Shown piece by piece: positions 13,026 to 24,064 of a stretch of 64,000 nt of DNA. Position numbers and translations under genes: made by a program. The first letter of the stretch is position 1; each line of letters starts with the position of its first letter. Origin of the DNA: Alitta virens (taxonomy: Eukaryota; Annelida; Polychaeta; Phyllodocida; Nereididae); assembly GCA_932294295.1 (NCBI GenBank), contig OW028583.1, positions 1,639,501 through 1,703,500 on the forward strand. Direction: 5' to 3'. Below the pieces are notes generated by a model. That model did not search any database. It was given only the letters and a program-made list of their open reading frames with translations, and was not told where the DNA came from.

Positions 13026-16000
13026 ATGATTAGGCCATGTAGTCGGTATTCATATTTTTTGCATTACTGGTCACGGATAGTGAATACAAGTACTAGTGTT
13101 GTACCGAAGGAAATATACTTCTTTCTACACTATACTAATAAATGCAAATACCTTTTCTGTGATACTTTTGGGACCAGCCAGCATCTGTAGACGTTATACT
13201 GTCTGAAGTTTCAAGAAAGCTTGCAATGCATGATGAGGTATACAGGACTGCAGGATGAAGTGATTGCATGGCTGGATGATTTATGATGAGGTACACTATA
13301 TTCTGCCATTACCAGCTGTTGCAGCACTAAAGTAGATGGTGTGCATGCTGCCCCACGCAGGACGAAGTATTCAATTTTTTGAATGGCGATGTTCTTGTCT
13401 TCATCAAATGGAGGAGCTTCCAGAGAGAAATATGTTGATTGTGTGCCAAACGCTTGGTTGAAAAAATAATGTACTTCCTGAGGACTGCAATGATTCTGTG
13501 AAGAAAAAAATAGAATGCTATTTTGAAAAACTTTATATATAAAGTAATATGATTAGGCCATGTAGTCGGTATTCATATTTTTTGCATTACTGGTCACGGA
13601 TAGTGAATACAAGTACTAGTGTTGTACAGAAGGAGATATACTTCTTTCTACACTATACAAATAAATGTAAATACCTTTTCTGTGATACTTTTGGGACCAG
13701 CCAGCATCTGTAGACGTTATACTGTCTGAAGTTTCAACATAGCTTGCAATGCATGATGAGGTATGCTGGACTGCAGGATGAAGTGATTGCATGGCTGGAT
13801 GATTTATGATGAGGTACACTACATTCTGCCATAACCAGCTGTTGCAGCACTAAAGTAGATGGTGTGCATTTTGCCCCACACAGGACGAAGAATTCAATTT
13901 TTTGAATGGCGTTGTTTTTGTCTTCCTTCATCAAATGGAGGAGCTTCCAGAGAGAAATATGTTGATTGTGTTCCAAATGCTTGGTTGAAAAAATAATGTA
14001 CTTCCTGAGGACTGCAATGATTCTGTGAAGAAAAAAATAGAATGCTATTTTGAAAAACTTCATATATAAATTAATATGATTAGGCCATGTAGTCGGTATT
14101 CATATTTTTTGCATTACTGGTCACGGATAGTGAATACAAGTACTAGGGTTGTACAGAAGGAGATATACTTCTTTCTACACTATACTAATAAATGTAAATA
14201 CCTTTTATGTGATACTTTTGGGACCAGCCAGCATCTGTAGACGTTATACTGTCTGAAGTTTCAAGAAAGCTTGCAATGCATGATGAGGTATACAGGACTG
14301 CAGGATGAAGTGATTGCATGGCTGGATGATTTATGATGAGGTACACTACGTTCTGCCATTACCAGCTGTTGCAGCACTAAAGTAGATGGTGTGCATGCTG
14401 CCCCACGCAGGACGAAGAATTCAATTTATTGAATGGCGATGTTCTTGTCTTCATCAAATGGAGGAGCTTCCAGAGAGAAATATGTTGATTGTGTGCCAAA
14501 CGCTTGGTTGAAAAAATAAAGTACTTCCTGAGGACTGCAATGATTCTGTGAAGAAAAAAATAGAATGTTATTTTGAAAAACCTTATATATAAAATAATAT
14601 GATTAGGCCATGTAGTCGGTATTCATATTTTTTGCATAAATGGTCACGGATAGTGAATACAAGTACTAGTGTTGTACAGAAGGAGATATTCTTCTTTCTA
14701 CACTATACAAATAAATGTAAATACCTTTTCTGTGATACTTTTGGGAGCTGCCAGCATCTGTAGACGTTATACTGTCTGAAGTTTCAAGAAAGCTTGCAAT
14801 GCATAATGAGGTATGCTGGACTGCAGGATGAAGTGATTGCATGGCTGGATGATTTATGATGAGGTACACTACGTTCTGCCATTACCAGCTGTTGCAGCAA
14901 TAAAGTAGATGGTGTGCATTTTGCCCCACACAGGACGAAGAATTCCATTTTTTGAATGGCGATGTTCCTGTCTTCCTTCATCAAATGGAGGAGCTTCCAG
15001 AGAGAAATATGTTGATTGTGTTCCAAATGCTTGGTTGAAAAAATAATGTACTTCCTGAGGACTGCAATGATTCTGTGAAGAAAAAAATAGAATGCTATTT
15101 TGAAAAACTTCATATATAAAGTAATATGATTAGGCCATGTAGTCGGTATTCATATTTTTTGCATAACTGGTCACGGATAGTGAATACAAGTACTAGTGTT
15201 GTACAGAAGGAGATATTCTTCTTTCTACACTATACAAATAAATGTAAATACCTTTTCTGTGATACTTTTGGGACCAGCCAGCATCTGTATACGTTATACT
15301 GTCTACAGTATCAAGAAAGCTTGCAATGCATGATGAGGTATACTGGACTGCAGGATGAAGTGATTGCATGGCTGGATGATTTATGATGAGGTACACTACG
15401 TTCTGCCATTACCAGCTGTTGCAGCACTAAAGTAGATGGTGTGCATTTTGCCCCACACAGGACGAAGAATTCCATTTTTTGAATGGCGATGTTCTTGTCT
15501 CCCTTCATCAAACGGAGGAGCTTTCAGAGAGAAATATGTTGATTGTGTTCCAAATGCTTGGTTGAAAAAATAATGTACTTCCTGAGGACTGCAATGATTC
15601 TGTGAAGAAAAAAATAGAATGCTATTTTGAAAAACTTCATATATAAAGTAATATGATTAGGCCATGTAGTCGGTATTCATATTTTTTGCATTACAGGTCA
15701 CGGATAGTGAATACAAGTACTAGTGTTGTACAGAAGGAGATATTCTTCTTTCTACACTATACAAATAAATGCAAATACCTTTTCTGTGATAGTTTTGGGA
15801 GCTGCCAGCATTTGTAGACGTTATACTGTCTGAAGTTTCAAGAAAGCTTGCAATGCATGATGAGGTATGCTGGATTGCAGGATGAAGTGATTGTATGGCT
15901 GGATAATGTATGATGAGGTACACTACATTCTGCCATTACCAGCTGTTGCAGCACTAAAGTAGATGGTGCGCAAGCTGCCCCACACAGGATGAAGAATTCA

Positions 16001-16162
16001 ATTTTTTGAATGGCGATGTTCTTGTCTTCATCAAATGGAGGAGCTTCCAGAGAGAAATATGTTGATTGTGTGCCAAAGGCTTGGTTCAAAAAATAATGTA
16101 CTTCCTGAGGACTGCAATGATTCTGTAAAGAAAGAAATAGAATGCTATTTTGAAAAACTTCA

Positions 16163-16197
16163 TATATAAAGTAATATGATTAGGCCATGTAGTCGGT
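16163..16197 (+). promoter_or_regulatory. TATA-like element with initiator-like spacing, once per monomer (speculative)
   Basis: TATATAAAG at 16163-16171 occurs at the same phase in nearly every monomer and fits the TATA-box consensus. A TCGGT (16193-16197) lies 30 bp downstream, a distance usual between a TATA box and a transcription start. One copy has TCAGT there (2011-2015), which fits the arthropod initiator better. A T/A-rich genome region will produce TATA-like words by chance, and no transcript is visible here. The match to consensus and the spacing are seen; promoter function is inference and weak. Confidence 0.2.
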
Positions 16198-16234
16198 ATT
16201 CATATTTTTTGCATTACTGGTCACGGATAGTGAA

Positions 16235-16253
16235 TACAAGTACTAGTGTTGTA
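16235..16253. other. Short inverted repeat TACAA / TTGTA around ACTAGT
   Basis: The arms TACAA (16235-16239) and TTGTA (16249-16253) are separated by 9 bases that include the palindromes GTAC and ACTAGT. The outer arms are kept in nearly all monomers even where the centre changes to ACTAGGG or ACTATTG. Confidence 0.5.
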
Positions 16254-16286
16254 CAGAAGGAGATATACTTCTTTCTACACTATACA

Positions 16287-16292
16287 AATAAA
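16287..16292 (+). other. AATAAA polyadenylation-like hexamer, once per monomer
   Basis: AATAAA occurs in nearly every monomer, inside ACAAATAAATG or ACTAATAAATG, about 95 bp after the TCGGT described for the TATA-like element. A few copies break it (ACATATAAATG at 28366, 30462 and 35482; CTTATAAATG at 34437 and 41000). If the plus strand is transcribed, this could limit transcript length. As a 6-mer in A/T-rich DNA it is weak evidence. Confidence 0.2.
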
Positions 16293-16379
16293 TCTAAATA
16301 CCTTTTCTGTGAAACTTTTGGGACCAGCCAGCATCTGTAGACGTTATGCTGTCTGAAGTTTCAAGAAAGCTTGCAATGC

Positions 16380-16443
16380 ATGATGAGGTATGCTGGACTG
16401 CAGGATGAAGTGATTGCATGGCTGGATGATTTATGATGAGGTA
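16380..16443. repeat. Internal 11-bp direct repeat, 53 bp apart
   Basis: ATGATGAGGTA occurs at 16380-16390 and again at 16433-16443 within one monomer, and the pair is conserved across the array. Flanking bases show only weak further similarity. It may be a relic of how the monomer arose, or chance in a GATGA-rich stretch. Confidence 0.55.
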
Positions 16444-16464
16444 CACTACATTCTGCCATTACCA

Positions 16465-16475
16465 GCTGTTGCAGC
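16465..16475. other. Short inverted repeat GCTG-TTG-CAGC
   Basis: This dyad has a 4-bp stem with a 3-nt loop next to the PvuII palindrome CAGCTG. It is present in almost every monomer. Rare breaks are seen near 57479 (GCGGC) and 61686 (GTTACACC). Confidence 0.55.
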
Positions 16476-16518
16476 ACTAAAGTAGAAGGTGTGCATTTTG
16501 CCCCACACAGGACGAAGA

Positions 16519-16534
16519 ATTCAATTTTTTGAAT
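16519..16534. other. Perfect short inverted repeat (6-bp stem, 4-nt loop)
   Basis: ATTCAA and TTGAAT flank TTTT. Copies with a C here (ATTCCATTTTTTGAATGG) lose this pairing but gain another, CCATT with AATGG, so a small dyad is kept in both main variants. Copies with TTTAAATGG weaken it. The dyad covers the EcoRI site. Confidence 0.6.
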
Positions 16535-19500
16535 GGCGTTGTTTTTGTCTTCCTTCATCAAATGGAGGAGCTTCCAGAGAGAAATATGTTGATTGTGTTC
16601 CAAATGCTTGGTTGAAAAAATAATGTACTTCCTGAGGACTGCAATGATTCTGTGAAGAAAAAAATAGAATGCTATTTTGAAAAACTTCATATATAAAGTA
16701 ATATGATTAGGCCATGTAGTCGGTATTCATATTTTTTGCATTACTGGTCACGGATAGTGAATACAAGTACTAGTGTTGTACAGAAGGAGATATTCTTCTT
16801 TCTACACTATACAAATAAATGCAAATACCTTTTCTGTGATAGTTTTGGGAGCTGCCAGCATTTGTAGATGTCATACTGTCTGAAGTTTCAAGAAAGCTTG
16901 CAATGCATGATGAGGCATACAGCACTGCAGGATGAAGTGATTGCATCGCTGGATGATTTATGATGAGGTACACTTTGTTCTGCCATTACCAGCTGTTGCA
17001 GCACTAAAGTAGATGGTGTGCTTTTTGCCCCACACAGGACGAAGAATTCCATTTTTTGAATGGCGATGTTCTTGTCTTCCTTCATCAAATGGAGGAGCTT
17101 CCAGAGAGAAATATGTTGATTGTGTTCCAAATGCTTGGTTGAAAAAATAACGTACTTCCTGAGGACTGCAATGATTCTGTGAAGAAAAAAATAGAATGCT
17201 ACTTTGAAAAACTTCATATATAAAGTGATATGATTAGGCCATGTAGTCGGTATTCATATTTTTTGCATTACTGGTCACGGATAGTGAATACAAGTACTAG
17301 TGTTGTACAGAAGGAGATATACTTCTTTCTACACTATACAAATAAATGTAAATACCTTTTCTGTGATACTTTTGGGACCAGCCAGCATCTGTGGATGTTA
17401 TACTGTCTGAAGTTTCAAGAAAGCTTGCAATGCATGATGAGGTATGCTGGACTGCAGGATGAAGTGATTGCATGGCTGGATAATGTATGATGAGGTACAC
17501 TACGTTCTGCCATTACCAGCTGTTGCAGCTCTAAAGTAGATGGTGTGCATGCTGCCCCACGCAGGACGAAGAATTCAATTTTTTGAATGGCGATGTTCTT
17601 GTCTTCATCAAATAGAGGAGCTTCCAGAGAGAAATATGTTGATTGTGTGCCAAACGCTTGGTTCAAAAAATAATGTACTTCCTGAGGACTGCAATGATTC
17701 TGTGAAGAAAAAAATAGAATGGTATTTTGAAAAACTTCATATATAAAGTAATATGATTAGGCCATGTAGTCGGTATTCATATTTTTTGCATTACTGGTCA
17801 CGGATAGTGAATACAAGTACTAGTGTTGTACCGAAGGAAATATACTTCTTTCTACACTATACTAATAAATGCAAATACCTTTTCTGTGATACTTTTGGGA
17901 CCAGCCAGCATCTGTAGACGTTATACTGTCTGAAGTTTCAAGAAAGCTTGCAATGCATGATGAGGTATACAGGACTGCAGGATGAAGTGATTGCATGGCT
18001 GGATGATTTATGATGAGGTACACTACATTCTGCCATTACCAGCTGTTGCAGCACTAAAGTAGATGGTGTGCATGCTGCCCCACGCAGGACGAAGTATTCA
18101 ATTTTTTGAATGGCGATGTTCTTGTCTTCATCAAATGGAGGAGCTTCCAGAGAGAAATATGTTGATTGTGTGCCAAACGCTTGGTTCAAAAAATAATGTA
18201 CTTCCTGAGGACTGCAATGATTCTGTGAAGAAAGAAATAGAATGCTATTTTGAAAAACTTTATATATAAAGTAATATGATTAGGCCATGTAGTCGGTATT
18301 CATATTTTTTGCATTACTGGTCACGGATAGTGAATACAAGTACTAGTGTTGTACAGAAGGAGATATACTTCTTTCTACACTATACAAATAAATGTAAATA
18401 CCTTTTCTGTGAAACTTTTGGGACCAGCCAGCATCTGTAGACGTTATGCTGTCTGAAGTTTCAAGAAAGCTTGCAATGCATGATGAGGTATGCTGGACTG
18501 CAGGATGAAGTGATTGCATGGCTGGATGATTTATGATGAGGTACACTACATTCTGCCATTACCAGCTGTTGCAGCACCAAAGTAGATGGTGTGCATTTTG
18601 CCCCACACAGGACGAAGAATTCAATTTTTTGAATGGCGTTGTTTTTGTCTTCCTTCATCAAATGGAGGAGCTTCCAGAGAGAAATATGTTGATTGTGTTC
18701 CAAATGCTTGGTTGAAAAAATAACGTACTTCCTGAGGTCTGCAATGATTCTGTGAAGAAAAAAATAGAATGCTATTTTGAAAAACTTCATATATAAAGTA
18801 ATATGATTAGGCCATGTAGTCGGTATTCATATTTTTTGCATAACTGGTCACGGAGTGTGAATACAAGTACTAGTGTTGTACAGAAGGAGATATTCTTCTT
18901 TCTACACTATACAAATAAATGTAAATACCTTTTCTGTGATACTTTTGGGAGCTGCCAGCATCTGTAGACGTTATACTGTCTGAAGTTTCAAGAAAGCTTG
19001 CAATGCATGATGAGGTATGCTGGACTGCAGGATGAAGTAATTGCATGGCTGGATGATTTATGATGAGGTACACTACATTCTGCCATTACCAGCTGTTGCA
19101 GCACCAAAGTAGATGGTGTGCATTTTGCCCCACACAGGACGAAGAATTCAATTTTTTGAATGGCGTTGTTTTTGTCTTCCTTCATCAAATGGAGGAGCTT
19201 CCAGAGACAAATATGTTGATTGTGTTCCAAATGCTTGGTTGAAAAAGTAATGTACTTCCTGAGGACTGCAATGATTCTGTGAAGAAAAAAATAGAATGCT
19301 ATTTTGAAAAACTTCATATATAAAGTAATATGATTAGGCCATGTAGTCGGTATTCATATTTTTTGCATTACTGGTCACGGATAGTGAATACAAGTACTAT
19401 TGTTGTACAGAAGGAGATATACTTCTTTCTACACTATACTAATAAATGTAAATACCTTTTCTGTGATACTTTTGGGACCAGCCAGCATCTGTAGACGTTA

Positions 19501-20906
19501 TAATGTCTGAAGTTTCAAGAAAGCTTGCAATGCATGATGAGGTATGCTGGACTGCAGGATGAAGTGATTGCATGGCTGGATATTTTATGATGAGGTACAC
19601 TACATTCTGCCATTACCAGCTGTTGCAGCACTAAAGTAGATGGTGTGCATTTTGCCCCACACAGGACGAAGAATTCAATTTTTTAAATGGCGTTGTTTTT
19701 GTCTTCCTTTATCAAATGGAGGAGCTTCCAGAGAGAAATATGTTGATTGTGTTCCAAATGCTTGGTTGAAAAAGTAATGTACTTCCTGAGGACTGCAATG
19801 ATTCTGTGAAGAAAAAAATAGAATGGTATTTTGAAAAACTTCATATATAAAGTAATATGATTAGGCCATGTAGTCGGTATTCATATTTTTTGCATTACTG
19901 GTCACGGATAGTGAATACAAGTACTAGTGTTGTACCGAAGGAAATATACTTCTTTCTTCACTATACTAATAAATGCAAATACCTTTTCTGTGATACTTTT
20001 GGGACCAGCCAGCATCTGTAGACGTTATACTGTCTGAAGTTTCAAGAAAGCTTGCAATGCATGATGAGGTATACAGGACTGCAGGATGAAGTGATTGCAT
20101 GGCTGGATGATTTATGATGAGGTACACTACATTCTGCCATTACCAGCTGTTGCAGCACTAAAGTAGATGGTGTGCATGCTGCCCCACGCAGGACGAAGAA
20201 TTCAATTTTTTGAATGGCGATGTTCTTGTCTTCATCCAATGGAGGAGCTTCCAGAGAGAAATATGTTGATTGTGTGCCAAACGCTTGATTGAAAAAATAA
20301 TGTACTTCCTGAGGACTGCAATGATTCTGTGAAGAAAAAAATAGAATGCTATTTTGAAAAACTTCATATATAAAGTAATATGATTAGGCCATGTAGTCGG
20401 TATTCATATTTTTTGCATTACTGGTCACGGATAGTGAATACAAGTACTAGTGTTGTACAGAAGGAGATATACTTCTTTCTACACTATACAAATAAATGTA
20501 AATACCTTTTCTGTGAAACTTTTGGGACCAGCCAGCATCTGTAGACGTTATGCTGTCTGAAGTTTCAAGAAAGCTTGCAATGCATGATGAGGTATGCTGG
20601 ACTGCAGGATGAAGTAATTGCATGGCTGGATGATTTATGATGAGGTACACTACATTCTGCCATTACCAGCTGTTGCAGCACCAAAGTAGATGGTGTGCAT
20701 TTTGCCCCACACAGGACGAAGAATTCAATTTTTTGAATGGCGTTGTTTTTGTCTTCCTTCATCAAATGGAGGAGCTTCCAGAGAGAAATATGTTGATTGT
20801 GTTCCAAATGCTTGGTTGAAAAAATAACGTACTTCCTGAGGTCTGCAATGATTCTGTGAAGAAAAAAATAGAATGCTATTTTGAAAAACTTCATATATAA
20901 ATTAAT

Positions 20907-23900
20907 ATGATTAGGCCATGTAGTCGGTATTCATATTTTTTGCATAACTGGTCACGGAGTGTGAATACAAGTACTAGTGTTGTACAGAAGGAGATATTCT
21001 TCTTTCTACACTATACAAATAAATGTAAATACCTTTTCTGTGATACTTTTGGGAGCTGCCAGCATCTGTAGACGTTATACTGTCTGAAGTTTCAAGAAAG
21101 CTTGCAATGCATGATGAGGTATGCTGGACTGCAGGATGAAGTAATTGCATGGCTGGATGATTTATGATGAGGTACACTACATTCTGCCATTACCAGCTGT
21201 TGCAGCACCAAAGTAGATGGTGTGCATTTTGCCCCACACAGGACGAAGAATTCAATTTTTTGAATGGCGTTGTTTTTGTCTTCCTTCATCAAATGGAGGA
21301 GCTTCCAGAGACAAATATGTTGATTGTGTTCCAAATGCTTGGTTGAAAAAGTAATGTACTTCCTGAGGACTGCAATGATTCTGTGAAGAAAAAAATAGAA
21401 TGCTATTTTGAAAAACTTCATATATAAAGTAATATGATTAGGCCATGTAGTCGGTATTCATATTTTTTGCATTACTGGTCACGGATAGTGAATACAAGTA
21501 CTATTGTTGTACAGAAGGAGATATACTTCTTTCTACACTATACTAATAAATGTAAATACCTTTTCTGTGATACTTTTGGGACCAGCCAGCATCTGTAGAC
21601 GTTATACTGTCTGAAGTTTCAAGAAAGCTTGCAATGCATGATGAGGTATGCTGGACTGCAGGATGAAGTGATTGCATGGCTGGATATTTTATGATGAGGT
21701 ACACTACATTCCGCCATTACCAGCTGTTGCAGCACTAAAGTAGATGGTGTGCATTTTGCCCCACACAGGACGAAGAATTCAATTTTTTAAATGGCGTTGT
21801 TTTTGTCTTCCTTCATCAAATGGAGGAGCTTCCAGAGAGAAATATGTTGATTGTGTTCCAAATGCTTGGTTGAAAAAATAATGTACTTCCTGAGGACTGC
21901 AATGATTCTGTGAAGAAAAAAATAGAATGCTATTTTGAAAAACTTCATATATAAAGTAATATGATTAGGCCATGTAGTCGGTATTCATATTTTTTGCATT
22001 ACTGGTCACGGATAGTGAATACAAGTACTTGTGTTGTACAGAAGGAGATATACTTCTTTCTACACTATACTAATAAATGTAAATACCTTTTCTGTGATAC
22101 TTTTGGGACCAGCCAGCATCTGTAGACGTTATACTGTCTGAAGTTTCAACAAAGCTTGCAATGCATGATGAGGTATGCTGGACTGCAGGATGAAGTGATT
22201 GCATGGCTGGATGATTTATGATGAGGTACACTACATTCTGCCATTACCAGCTGTTGCAGCACTAAAGTAGATGGTGTGCATTTTGCCCCACACAGGACGA
22301 AGAATTCAATTCTTTAAATGGCGTTGTTTTTGTCTTCCTTCATCAAATGGAGGAGCTTCCAGAGACAAATATGTTGATTGTGTTCCAAATGCTTGGTTGA
22401 AAAAGTAATGTACTTCCTGAGGACTGCAATGATTCTGTGAAGAAAAAAATAGAATGGTATTTTGAAAAACTTCATATATAAAGTAATATGATTAGGCCAT
22501 GTAGTCGGTATTCATATTTTTTGCATTACTGGTCACGGATAGTGAATACAAGTACTAGTGTTGTACCGAAGGAAATATACTTCTTTCTTCACTATACTAA
22601 TAAATGCAAATACCTTTTCTGTGATACTTTTGGGACCAGCCAGCATCTGTAGACGTTATACTGTCTGAAGTTTCAAGAAAGCTTGCAATGCATGATGAGG
22701 TATACAGGACTGCAGGATGAAGTGATTGCATGGCTGGATGATTTATGATGAGGTACACTACATTCTGCCATTACCAGCTGTTGCAGCACTAAAGTAGATG
22801 GTGTGCATGCTGCCCCACGCAGGACGAAGAATTCAATTTTTTGAATGGCGATGTTCTTGTCTTCATCAAATGGAGGAGCTTCCAGAGAGAAATATGTTGA
22901 TTGTGTGCCAAACGCTTGATTGAAAAAATAATGTACTTCCTGAGGACTGCAATGATTCTGTGAAGAAAAAAATAGAATGCTATTTTGAAAAACTTCATAT
23001 ATAAAGTAATATGATTAGGCCATGTAGTCGGTATTCATATTTTTTGCATTACTGGTCACGGATAGTGAATACAAGTACTAGTGTTGTACAGAAGGAGATA
23101 TACTTCTTTCTACACTATACAAATAAATGTAAATACCTTTTCTGTGAAACTTTTGGGACCAGCCAGCATCTGTAGACGTTATGCTGTCTGAAGTTTCAAG
23201 AAAGCTTGCAATGCATGATGAGGTATGCTGGACTGCAGGATGAAGTAATTGCATGGCTGGATGATTTATGATGAGGTACACTACATTCTGCCATTACCAG
23301 CTGTTGCAGCACCAAAGTAGATGGTGTGCATTTTGCCCCACACAGGACGAAGAATTCAATTTTTTGAATGGCGTTGTTTTTGTCTTCCTTCATCAAATGG
23401 AGGAGCTTCCAGAGACAAATATGTTGAATGTGTTCCAAATGCTTGGTTGAAAAAGTAATGTACTTCCTGAGGACTGCAATGATTCTGTGAAGAAAAAAAT
23501 AGAATGCTATTTTGAAAAACTTCATATATAAAGTAATATGATTAGGCCATGTAGTCGGTATTCATATTTTTTGCATTACTGGTCACGGATAGTGAATACA
23601 AGTACTATTGTTGTACAGAAGGAGATATACTTCTTTCTACACTATACTAATAAATGTAAATACCTTTTCTGTGATACTTTTGGGACCAGCCAGCATCTGT
23701 AGACGTTATACTGTCTGAAGTTTCAAGAAAGCTTGCAATGCATGATGAGGTATGCTGGACTGCAGGATGAAGTGATTGCATGGCTGGATGTTTTATGATG
23801 AGGTACACTACATTCTGCCATTACCAGCTGTTGCAGCACTAAAGTAGATGGTGTGCATTTTGCCCCACACAGGACGAAGAATTCAATTTTTTAAATGGCG

Positions 23901-24064
23901 TTGTTTTTGTCTTCCTTCATCAAATGGAGGAGCTTCCAGAGAGAAATATGTTGATTGTGTTCCAAATGCTTGGTTGAAAAAATAATGTACTTCCTGAGGA
24001 CTGCAATGATTCTGTGAAGAAAAAAATAGAATGCTATTTTGAAAAACTTCATATATAAAGTAAT
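20907..24064. repeat. Reshuffled partial HOR copy: m-n-x-o-p/m-n
   Basis: Monomers start at 20907, 21434, 21961, 22488, 23011 and 23538. After monomer p of copy 2 the order jumps back to m rather than forward to a, so 20907 matches 18803 and 10399. The monomer at 21961 (with ACTTGTGTTG) is an extra unit between n and o. The monomer at 22488 is type o. The monomer at 23011 starts as type p but ends as type m (GAGACAAATATG, GAAAAAGTAATG). The monomer at 23538 is type n (ACTATTGTTG). The simplest reading is unequal exchange out of register by about four monomers, with later smaller exchanges. Confidence 0.82.

Larger units (their letters stand above)
16176..16702. repeat. Reference long-class monomer (527 bp)
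   Basis: I use this copy (type h, HOR copy 2) to give positions of internal sites. Long-class monomers typically have CATTTTGCCCCACACAGG, GGCGTTGTTTTTG, CTTCCTTC (16549-16556) and GTGTTCCAAATGC together. Single sites that most copies keep are HindIII AAGCTT (16367), PstI CTGCAG (16398), PvuII CAGCTG (16463) and EcoRI GAATTC (16517). The unit is A/T-rich, with a 7-A run before TAGAATGC. It contains no open frame with recognisable similarity to a protein. Confidence 0.9.
12503..20906. repeat. 16-monomer higher-order repeat, copy 2 (8404 bp)
   Basis: Monomers start at 12503, 13026, 13549, 14076, 14599, 15126, 15653, 16176, 16703, 17230, 17753, 18276, 18803, 19330, 19857 and 20380. Each start is offset by exactly 8404 from its partner in copy 1, and the order of 523 and 527 lengths is identical. 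Private changes seen by eye include GCATAATGAGG near 14803, CCTTATATAT at 14581 and CGGAGTGTG in monomer m near 18853. High similarity between whole units, with lower similarity between monomers inside a unit, is the defining sign of higher-order repeat homogenisation. Confidence 0.93.

Noticed and set aside
16163..16171. Replication origin or AT-rich unwinding element in each monomer
   Set aside because: AT-rich words such as TATATAAAG and GAAAAAAATAG are present, but no origin consensus can be tied to them in an unknown eukaryote.
16179..16183. TTAGG, the insect telomere word
   Set aside because: It occurs once per monomer inside GATTAGGCC and never as a tandem TTAGG run.
16255..16268. AGAAGGAGATATAC, which matches the phage T7 gene 10 ribosome-binding leader used in expression vectors
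   Set aside because: No ATG follows at the right distance, no other vector sequence is present, and the word varies between monomers (GATATTC, CCGAAGGAAATATAC). It is a chance match inside a eukaryotic satellite.
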